From positions 556,292 through 620,291 of the forward strand of contig NZ_BMER01000002.1 of NCBI RefSeq assembly GCF_014636865.1: 64,000 nt of DNA, given 5' to 3'. The translations under genes were made by a program, and so were the position numbers. Below are positions 54,650-61,422 of this stretch, in pieces. The notes beneath the pieces are model-generated. The model worked only from the letters and a program-made list of their open reading frames with translations. It made no database searches and was not told the DNA's origin. Source of the stretch: Parapedobacter pyrenivorans. Its GTDB lineage: Bacteria; Bacteroidota; Bacteroidia; Sphingobacteriales; Sphingobacteriaceae. The stretch's first letter is position 1; every line of letters begins with the position of its first letter.

Positions 54650-56047
54650 ATGCAGAGCTATCAGGAATTTCTTGACCTAAGCGTAGGGTTCCCACAAGAT
54701 GGATTTGAAATCATAGATGATGAATTATATTTCCACGACCTCAATCTGATGGAAATGATCGAGACGTATGGAACGCCCTTACGATTCACCTACCTGCCCA
54801 TCATCAGCAAGAAAATCCAGCAAGCCAAGATATTGTTCCAGACCGCTATCCTAAAGCACAATTACAGGGGATCATATAAATATTGCTATTGTACGAAAAG
54901 CTCCCATTTCAGGCATGTTGTTGAGGAAGCGCTGAAGAATGATATCCACCTGGAAACCTCGTCGGCATTTGACATGCCGATGATCGACGCCCTGGAAAAG
55001 AAAGGCATCGTAAACAAAAGCATCACGGTGATCTGCAACGGTTTCAAAACCTACCAGTATAAGCAGTATATCATTGATATGCTGCATGACGGTTATAGAA
55101 ATATCATTCCGGTATTGGACAATAAGGAAGAGTTCAACATCTACGATGACGAAGTGGAACTGGAGGAGCCCTGCAACCTAGGCATCCGCATCGCTGCGGA
55201 GGAGCAGCCCGATTCGCCGTTTTACACCTCGAGATTGGGTATCCGTTTGGAGGATATCCTCGACTTCTACAACAATAAGGTTGCTCCCAATCCGAATTTC
55301 AAAGTCAAGTTACTGCATTTTTTCATCAATTCGGGCATTTCCGACACGCCGTATTATTGGAATGAGTTGGAAAAATATGTTACGCTTTACTGCAAATTCA
55401 AGAAAATCAATCCAGACCTCGACACGCTGGATATCGGTGGCGGTATGCCATTCAAGGACTCTCTTGTGCACGATTTCGACTACGAATACATGGTCAATGA
55501 GATCGTGAACCGCATTAAACAGATCTGTGCGGTGAATGAAGTGATGGAACCCGACATCATCACCGAGTTCGGCAAATACACCGTGGCCGAGGCGTCGGGC
55601 ATCCTGTACAAGGTTATTGGTCGCAAACAGCAGAACGACCGGGAAAAATGGTTGATGCTCGATGGGTCGTTCATCACCAATCTACCCGACGTATGGGCAC
55701 TCAACCAAAAATACGTGCTACTGCCTATCAACAACTGGGATTCCGAGTACGAGCGGGTAAATCTAGGGGGCATTACCTGCGATGGTCAGGATTATTACAG
55801 TCAGGAATCGCATATCAATAGCGTATTTATGCCGAAGACCCGGAAGCTACAGTACCTGGGCTTTTTCCATACCGGCGCATATCAGGAGGTATTAAGTGGC
55901 TACGGGGGTATCCACCATTGTTTGCTTCCCTCCCCCAAGCATGTATTGGTGCGGCGTAACCGCGACGAGACTTTTAACTTTGAAGTATTCGGCGAGGAAC
56001 AGAACAGCAAGCAGGTACTCCGGTTACTTGGCTACCAACAAGCATGA
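54650..56047 (+). CDS. speA: PLP-dependent arginine decarboxylase (fold III)
   Basis: 465 aa from the ATG at 54650. The alanine-racemase-like barrel holds YKYCYCTKSSHF, whose lysine should bind PLP, LDIGGGMPFKD (the phosphate-binding GGG) and a C-terminal beta domain with LMLDGSFITNLPDVWALNQ and GGITCDGQDYYSQESH (the Cys-Asp pair that completes the active site). The length and the YQEFLDLSVGFP opening match Bacteroidota proteins annotated as arginine decarboxylase; lysine/ornithine or diaminopimelate decarboxylase are less likely given the sequence around the Cys-Asp pair. It makes agmatine, the first step of polyamine synthesis; other steps are not in this window. Confidence 0.85.
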   Translation: MQSYQEFLDLSVGFPQDGFEIIDDELYFHDLNLMEMIETYGTPLRFTYLPIISKKIQQAKILFQTAILKHNYRGSYKYCYCTKSSHFRHVVEEALKNDIHLETSSAFDMPMIDALEKKGIVNKSITVICNGFKTYQYKQYIIDMLHDGYRNIIPVLDNKEEFNIYDDEVELEEPCNLGIRIAAEEQPDSPFYTSRLGIRLEDILDFYNNKVAPNPNFKVKLLHFFINSGISDTPYYWNELEKYVTLYCKFKKINPDLDTLDIGGGMPFKDSLVHDFDYEYMVNEIVNRIKQICAVNEVMEPDIITEFGKYTVAEASGILYKVIGRKQQNDREKWLMLDGSFITNLPDVWALNQKYVLLPINNWDSEYERVNLGGITCDGQDYYSQESHINSVFMPKTRKLQYLGFFHTGAYQEVLSGYGGIHHCLLPSPKHVLVRRNRDETFNFEVFGEEQNSKQVLRLLGYQQA

Positions 56048-56049
56048 TC

Positions 56050-56079
56050 TTGGAATAACTTTTGCAAACCGTATCTTTG
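56050..56079 (+). promoter_or_regulatory. Promoter of the 56097 lipoprotein gene
   Basis: TTG at 56050-56052 and TATCTTTG at 56072-56079 are 19 bp apart, in good agreement with the consensus. It overlaps the end of the arginine decarboxylase gene (stop at 56047) and supports the ATG at 56097. Confidence 0.6.
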
Positions 56080-56096
56080 ATAAACAAAAGAAGTTT

Positions 56097-56666
56097 ATGG
56101 AAGCATATGTACGCCTATCAATAATTTGCTGCTCTATGGCAGCGCTGCTCGCCTGTGGCAGTGAAAAATCCATCAGTGAACGCATTGCGTTGGCTGAAGT
56201 GGCCCACTACCTTGAGTCCAACCCGGTGTATGAAACAGCCGACATCGAATACGGAGAAGTAAAATTCGCCCAGAAATCCGATGCCGAGGCACTGGCTTCT
56301 TACGAAAACCTGGAAAAAGGTGGCTATGTGACACTGGAACTCCTCAAGGAACGGAAACGATTCCTCTCCAAGGACAGCACGTTTGTATACCTCATCAAGC
56401 TGACGGATAAATCCATTCCTTTTGTGCTGGAAAAGACAGACAAGAAGGCGACCGTGAAGACCTTTGAATACACGTTGGACGATGCCGGCGGTGCGCATAT
56501 TGAACAAACCGGTAAAAACCGGGCAAAAGCTACCGTTACGCTCACAAAGAAGGAAACAGACTTTGCCGATTTTGCCAAAAAGGGCGCAGACAACAACGCT
56601 TCGTTTACCAAAAAAACCTACTCGCTCCGTTTCAATGGCGAGCTGGGCTGGGAAGTCACCAAATAA
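56097..56666 (+). CDS. Putative lipoprotein of unknown function
   Basis: 189 aa. The signal peptide ends at Cys20 in ALLAC, a good lipobox. The mature protein is Lys/Asp/Glu-rich with no cysteines and no motif I recognise; its repeated short strand-like stretches (VKTFEYTLDDAGGAHIEQ, RAKATVTLTKKETDF) suggest a beta-rich fold. The frame is open a further 67 codons upstream, inside the decarboxylase gene, but the promoter at 56050-56079 makes the ATG at 56097 the likely start. The membrane protein gene begins right after its stop, so the two are co-transcribed. Confidence 0.75.
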   Translation: MEAYVRLSIICCSMAALLACGSEKSISERIALAEVAHYLESNPVYETADIEYGEVKFAQKSDAEALASYENLEKGGYVTLELLKERKRFLSKDSTFVYLIKLTDKSIPFVLEKTDKKATVKTFEYTLDDAGGAHIEQTGKNRAKATVTLTKKETDFADFAKKGADNNASFTKKTYSLRFNGELGWEVTK

Positions 56667-56678
56667 GTGCGTGCAGCA

Positions 56679-57134
56679 ATGAAAGGTTTGGGTACACTCG
56701 TTGCCGTGCAGGCATTACTCTCCACGATATCCGGTGTATTGATGTCGCAAATGTCATTTATCGGCAAGGTGGGTATTACCGTTATGTATCGTGACTACGG
56801 TATTTTCAAAATTTGGTGGAAAACCGCCATCCTCTTGTTTACCGTCCAGCTGGCGTTGCTGTTTGTGCTTTGGCTGATCCGGAAACTATTAAGCCGTCGA
56901 TTGTCATTCGCCATTCTTCTGCTGTTTCTGCTTTTCGGGTTGATCGGAGCTTATTTCACCTACTTGGATTTCACCACCACCTCCCATCGGGTATTGAAAA
57001 CGAACTTCCATGCGGGCGGCTATCTTGTTTGGGGTAGTTGGGTATTGGCGTGCGTCTATTTCATGGTAATGCCGATTCGGAAAAAACAGCTTCACGAGGA
57101 AATCATCGGGCCGGATGAGGTATCTATGCCTTGA
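56679..57134 (+). CDS. Small polytopic membrane protein of unknown function
   Basis: 151 aa from the ATG at 56679; a GTG at 56667, immediately after the lipoprotein stop, would add four residues. Four membrane spans are visible: about 4-24, 42-66, 73-93 and 113-133, with basic residues (IRKLLSRR, IRKKQLHEE) on the cytoplasmic side. I recognise no family. Linked to the preceding lipoprotein gene by a gap of 0-12 bases, so the two probably act together at the envelope. Confidence 0.7.
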   Translation: MKGLGTLVAVQALLSTISGVLMSQMSFIGKVGITVMYRDYGIFKIWWKTAILLFTVQLALLFVLWLIRKLLSRRLSFAILLLFLLFGLIGAYFTYLDFTTTSHRVLKTNFHAGGYLVWGSWVLACVYFMVMPIRKKQLHEEIIGPDEVSMP

Positions 57135-57293
57135 CTCGCTACAGCGGGTCGAAATAGCATCCGACATACGGTAACTTGAATGTACCCTGCAAATATTCTT
57201 GGTGCAATTATTGTGTTAAACTTTCTTCAAAAAAAATTGTCTTATCAATAGATTGGAATAGAAAATAGGATTATTCACTCAAAGCAAAACCAT

Positions 57294-57713
57294 ATGAGAA
57301 AGCACCTTACCCTAGTCGTCGGATTCCTAGTAGTTTTCGGCTTATCGTCTTGTACGAAAGAATATTACGACATCGTTCCTAATCAAACTTTCGTATATAC
57401 CATTCAACCCAATCAGTGGGATTGGGATGATGGCGTCAGTAATCAGATATATTACGACATAAATTTACCGGAGCTAACCGACTACTATGTGGACCAAGGA
57501 ATAGTTAGTGTCTCGATAAGTGTGGATAGTGAAGTATCTTATAACATTCTGCCAGCCACAATAGCTGGAACTTCCTATTCTGTGAATTATACTACGGGCT
57601 TCGTAACCATCTATGCGGAAGATCCCATATTTGACCCCGATTTTGAAGTTCCTATCCCAGATAGAACAATTACCGTCAAGGTTACATTATCAGACTCGGA
57701 TTTCATTCCATAA
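57294..57713 (+). CDS. Small putative lipoprotein of unknown function
   Basis: 139 aa. Signal peptide with lipobox ending at Cys20 (GLSSC). The mature part is acidic and rich in Tyr, Ile, Val and Asp (PNQWDWDDGVSNQIYYDINL; VSVSISVDSEVSYNIL; DRTITVKVTLSDSDF), a composition typical of secreted beta-sandwich domains. Similar small proteins in Bacteroidota are conserved but unnamed. Its stop codon lies inside the base of a strong terminator. The 159 bases upstream contain no other gene that I can support. Confidence 0.72.
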   Translation: MRKHLTLVVGFLVVFGLSSCTKEYYDIVPNQTFVYTIQPNQWDWDDGVSNQIYYDINLPELTDYYVDQGIVSVSISVDSEVSYNILPATIAGTSYSVNYTTGFVTIYAEDPIFDPDFEVPIPDRTITVKVTLSDSDFIP

Positions 57714-57738
57714 AAAAAGCGGCCTTGAGCCGCTTTTT
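57713..57738. terminator. Two-way rho-independent terminator
   Basis: AAGCGGC (57717-57723) and GCCGCTT (57729-57735) form a 7-bp stem with a CTTGA loop; runs of A before (57712-57718) and T after (57734-57738) serve both strands. It ends the lipoprotein gene (57713) and fabI (57762) from opposite sides. Confidence 0.85.
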
Positions 57739-57761
57739 CTTTTACCAACAGACTGAATCCG

Positions 57762-58583
57762 TTATTTCCCTTCGCCTGTCCATTCAAGCACCGCTTGGCT
57801 CACACCCGTAAAGGAGAAACCGCCGTCGTGGAAAAGGTTTTGCATGGTGACCATCTTCGTCAGATCAGAAAACAACGTTACCGTATAGTCCGCACATTGA
57901 TCGGCTGTAGCATTGCCCAATGGCGACATCTTGTCGGCATACGAAATGAAATCGCCGAAGCCTTTTACTCCCGATCCCGCTGTAGTTTGCGTAGGCGACT
58001 GGCTGATCGTATTTACCCGCACATGCTTCTTCACCCCGTACTGGTAGCCGAAATTGCGTGTGATGCTCTCCAGTAATGCCTTGGCATCAGCCATATCGTT
58101 ATAATCGGGGAACACCCGCTGTGCCGCGATGTACGTGAGCGCCACCACTGAACCCCAATCGTTGATTGCATTTTTCTTCATGGCTGTGGCCAGCACCCGG
58201 TGTAAACTGATTGCCGAGATATCAAATGCTTTGTGCATGAAGTCGTAATTATTCTCGGTGTAATGGATCCCCTTACGCACATTGATGCTCATACCAACCG
58301 AATGCAGGATAAAGTCGACACCTCCGCCGAAGTGCTCCAGTGTCTGGTCAAATAAGGCGTCGATATCTTCGCTGCTGGTCACATCCGCGGGGATAACAGG
58401 CGCATTGTTGCACTCCGCCGCCAGTTGCTTGATGGTACCCATACGCAAAGCCACAGGTGCATTCGTGAGCACGATTTCGGCTCCTTCCTGCACACAACGC
58501 TGAGCGGTTTTCCAAGCAATGGATTTGTCATCCAGCGCACCAAAAATAATTCCTTTCTTTCCTTTCAGTAGGTTATGAGACAT
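57762..58583 (-). CDS. fabI: Enoyl-[acyl-carrier-protein] reductase FabI
   Basis: 273 aa. FabI carries out the last reduction of each fatty-acid elongation cycle and is the target of triclosan and related drugs. It is an atypical SDR with GKKGIIFGALDDKSIAWKTA at the N-terminus instead of a standard TGxxxGIG. The active site is the Tyr-x6-Lys pattern in VFPDYNDMADAKALLE (Tyr and Lys as expected), with LTYIAAQRV before it and RVNTISQSPTQTTAGSG after it. Monocistronic between a two-way terminator and recN. Confidence 0.96.
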   Translation of the reverse strand: MSHNLLKGKKGIIFGALDDKSIAWKTAQRCVQEGAEIVLTNAPVALRMGTIKQLAAECNNAPVIPADVTSSEDIDALFDQTLEHFGGGVDFILHSVGMSINVRKGIHYTENNYDFMHKAFDISAISLHRVLATAMKKNAINDWGSVVALTYIAAQRVFPDYNDMADAKALLESITRNFGYQYGVKKHVRVNTISQSPTQTTAGSGVKGFGDFISYADKMSPLGNATADQCADYTVTLFSDLTKMVTMQNLFHDGGFSFTGVSQAVLEWTGEGK

Positions 58584-58646
58584 AGTTCGCTTTTTTAGTC
58601 AATTAATGTTAACGCGGGTAAAAGTAATGCTTTTTTTTAATTTTAA

Positions 58647-60317
58647 TTACCTTGCTTGCCTTCCCAGTAGCTCCGCCGCGTGTTGCATAGCCGCCGCTCC
58701 GGGATTCACCCCACTGAGCATCTGCGCAAGTTCCAGCACACGCTCTTTTGGTGTCAGCTGAATAATGTTAGTAGCCGTTTTTTCTGCCGACTCTTCTTTG
58801 TAAACCTTGAAATGGGCTTTCCCCTTGGCAGCAATCTGCGGCAGGTGCGTAATGGCCATAACCTGCATATGATCTGCCAAACGATCCATAATATCGGCCA
58901 CTTTTAAGGCTACCTCACCCGATATACCCGTATCGATTTCGTCGAAGATGATCGTAGGCAATGCCGATGTCTTGGCAATCAATGACTTGATGGCCAACAT
59001 CAATCGCGACAATTCCCCCCCCGACGCAACCTTGCCAACCGGCTGCGGCTCCTGCCCCTTGTTTGCAGTAAACCGGAAATCCACGGTATCGCGCCCTGTA
59101 TGCCTTAGCTCGTTTGGGTCGACCTGACGTAGTGCGATGTCCAATCGGCTATGCGGCATCTCCATTTCACGTAGTACTTGGTCGATTTCTTCTTGTATGG
59201 CAGGAATGACAGCCTTCCGGCTCTCCGTGAGGGCTTCCGCCAATTCCAACAGTTCGGCTTTCAACTGCTTCACGTCGGCTTCCAACTGATTGATCGTGGC
59301 TTCATCAGCAGACAGGTCTTCCAATTTCTCCCGCAGTTCCTCACGGAACGCAATCAGCGCAGCTACATTATCCACACGATGCTTCTGTTGCAGGGCGTAG
59401 AGCTGGCTCAATCGCTCGTTGACCGCCACCAAGCGCTCTTCATCCAAGCCAATCCCCTGTTCAACACGGCCCACTTCGTTATTCAGATCCTTCACCTCAA
59501 TAAAGCTGCTTTGTAACCGCTGTACCAAGGCTGCTATTGACGGCATGTAACGTTCTGCTTGCTGGAGCTGTTGCAGGGCTTCTTTGAGTAAGGTGATGGC
59601 GCTCACTTCGTTGTCCTGCAAAGCGAATATCACGCCAAGCAGGTTGCGCTTGATTTCTTCCGCATGCTCGAGCCGTTGCTGCTCAGCCTCCATTTGCTCC
59701 TGTTCATCGGCATCGAGATTAGCAGCAGCTAGCTCGTCATACAGAAACTGATGATAATCTGCTTCTGCCTGCGCCCGGCTGGCCGCTGTTTTCAATGCGC
59801 TGAGTCGTGCCGAGGTGGCCTTATGCGATTGATAGGCCGCTGCATACCGCTCGCGCAACGGTTGGTTTTGGGCTACGCTATCCAGTGTGAGTAGTTGAAA
59901 AGCTTCCGTATTGAGCTGGAGTGTTGCATGCTGGGAGTGGATATCGATCAATCTTTCGGCTAAAACCTTCAGCACCTGGAGCGTTACCGGCGTATCATTG
60001 ACAAAAGCGCGCGATTTGCCATCTACGCTCACCTCCCTGCGAATGATGGTTTCCCGCTCATAATCCAGGTCCTGCTCAGCAAAAAATGTCTTCAATTGAT
60101 AATTGGATATATCAAAATATCCTTCTATGATGCACTTTTTATGTTGGTTAAAAAAGTAGCGGCTTTCCACTCGCTGGCCAAGTATGAGCGAAAGCCCGCC
60201 CATAATGATGGATTTGCCGGCTCCGGTTTCCCCGGTCAGTATATTCAGTCCTTTATCAAAATGGATATCGAGCGAATCAATCAGGGCGTAGTTGTGGATG
60301 GATAGGCGATTAAGCAT
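58647..60317 (-). CDS. recN: DNA repair protein RecN
   Basis: 556 aa, SMC-like ATPase for double-strand-break repair. Walker A is LTGETGAGKSIIMGGL near the N-terminus; two long coiled-coil arms (about 150-360, rich in Gln/Glu/Leu heptads) flank a central hinge; the C-terminal half has VASGGELSRLMLAIKSL (signature) and PTIIFDEIDTGISGEVALKVA (Walker B), then MAITHLPQIAAKG. Complete and of normal length. It starts 12 bases after the DUF4835 gene, a common Bacteroidota pairing, so the two share a transcript. Confidence 0.96.
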   Translation of the reverse strand: MLNRLSIHNYALIDSLDIHFDKGLNILTGETGAGKSIIMGGLSLILGQRVESRYFFNQHKKCIIEGYFDISNYQLKTFFAEQDLDYERETIIRREVSVDGKSRAFVNDTPVTLQVLKVLAERLIDIHSQHATLQLNTEAFQLLTLDSVAQNQPLRERYAAAYQSHKATSARLSALKTAASRAQAEADYHQFLYDELAAANLDADEQEQMEAEQQRLEHAEEIKRNLLGVIFALQDNEVSAITLLKEALQQLQQAERYMPSIAALVQRLQSSFIEVKDLNNEVGRVEQGIGLDEERLVAVNERLSQLYALQQKHRVDNVAALIAFREELREKLEDLSADEATINQLEADVKQLKAELLELAEALTESRKAVIPAIQEEIDQVLREMEMPHSRLDIALRQVDPNELRHTGRDTVDFRFTANKGQEPQPVGKVASGGELSRLMLAIKSLIAKTSALPTIIFDEIDTGISGEVALKVADIMDRLADHMQVMAITHLPQIAAKGKAHFKVYKEESAEKTATNIIQLTPKERVLELAQMLSGVNPGAAAMQHAAELLGRQAR

Positions 60318-60329
60318 AGTTACACGTTT

Positions 60330-61253
60330 CTATCGGCTATTACGTAAGCTTTCATATTTATTTGCATTTGCGGGGTCTACTTCGGCCAAGATGTTGTAAG
60401 CCTGTACCCGTTCCTGCGGCCCCAATCCCCCGAATAGACCAATCAGCTCATCCGATTTCGCGGTGAAAAACACTTGATTAAATACCGCTCCCTGAGCCAG
60501 TCGATCGACTTTCTGTAATAGCGGAAGCAGGTCCAAAATCGCTTTACGGGATTGCTGTGCATGGTCCGACATCATATCCAGCCCCTTGAGGTAAAAGCTG
60601 TACAAGAAGTCGCGCAGCGGTTGGTACCTGCGGTCAAGCAGGTTATTCGCCAGCCAAAACCGGTTGTTCATCCCTTCCATTGATCGCCAGCCACTAAATC
60701 CCGTGTTCTGCGCATTATTCACAATGTTCTGCGCGGCGGTGTAAAACGGCGTACCTCCATTCTGCTCGAAGGTATCCGCGTCCAACCCCACGATAACATA
60801 GGCGTAGTAAGCTAGCAACGACGTCAAGTTATTCATGTACTGCTGATCGGAGTAATCCATCAGCTGCCCCTCCGTATAGCTGAAATTAAAATTATTGTCC
60901 GAAATGCTCAACACCGGGCTATTATAGGATGTATTGAAAACAGGCCGTGTAGAAATAATCTGTGCCTGCGCCGTAAAACTAGAAGAACCATCCCACGAGT
61001 TGATCGTGATGACAAAGCTGCAGTCAATACGCTCTTGAGGCTGCATCTCATTAGCGCTCCAGGTACGGTTGTTGAGAAAATCGGAAATTGCTTTTTCCAA
61101 CACTTCCAAGGCCCGCTTATTAGTGTTTTGCACTTGCGGCGAAAGAACCTGTACGCGTGCATTCAGATCCTGACCCATGGCGAGATGAGTCGAAAACAGG
61201 ACAAACAGGCTAAGGAATAATCGGCCAACCGGTATTACCAATGAATGAATCAT
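60330..61253 (-). CDS. DUF4835 protein (secreted; called PorD in some databases)
   Basis: 307 aa from the ATG at 61253, giving a signal peptide (IPVGRLFLSLFVLFSTHLAMGQ); the upstream ATG at 61307 adds 18 residues. The DUF4835 pattern is clear: DLNARVQVLSPQVQNTNK, LEKAISDFLNNRTWS, SYTEGQLMDYSDQQYMNNLTSLLAYYAYVIVGLDADTF and YFxxAQNIVNNAQNTGFSGW. The protein is periplasmic or outer-membrane associated; some databases name it PorD and tie it to type IX secretion, a link I recall but cannot confirm here. recN follows after 12 bases. TATCTTTG at 61257-61264 lies just upstream of this ATG and would give a nearly leaderless mRNA. Confidence 0.82.
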   Translation of the reverse strand: MIHSLVIPVGRLFLSLFVLFSTHLAMGQDLNARVQVLSPQVQNTNKRALEVLEKAISDFLNNRTWSANEMQPQERIDCSFVITINSWDGSSSFTAQAQIISTRPVFNTSYNSPVLSISDNNFNFSYTEGQLMDYSDQQYMNNLTSLLAYYAYVIVGLDADTFEQNGGTPFYTAAQNIVNNAQNTGFSGWRSMEGMNNRFWLANNLLDRRYQPLRDFLYSFYLKGLDMMSDHAQQSRKAILDLLPLLQKVDRLAQGAVFNQVFFTAKSDELIGLFGGLGPQERVQAYNILAEVDPANANKYESLRNSR

Positions 61254-61422
61254 GCCCAAAGATATGGATAAACATATGGAAAACGCATGAAAAAAACATA
61301 CAATCATTGTGGTTTGATTTTTGCTTTTTTCGCAATCTAAAAAGTTTTCGGCATCTTCGCTAAACCTTTTGAAAGGCGCACATGTTTATCATACAACGGA
61401 TAGCTAAAATCACATATAGACA

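Noticed and set aside
57133-57150. Hairpin GACTCG/CGGGTC right after the membrane protein stop
   Set aside because: The stem needs a G-T pair and no T-run follows, so I did not call it a terminator.
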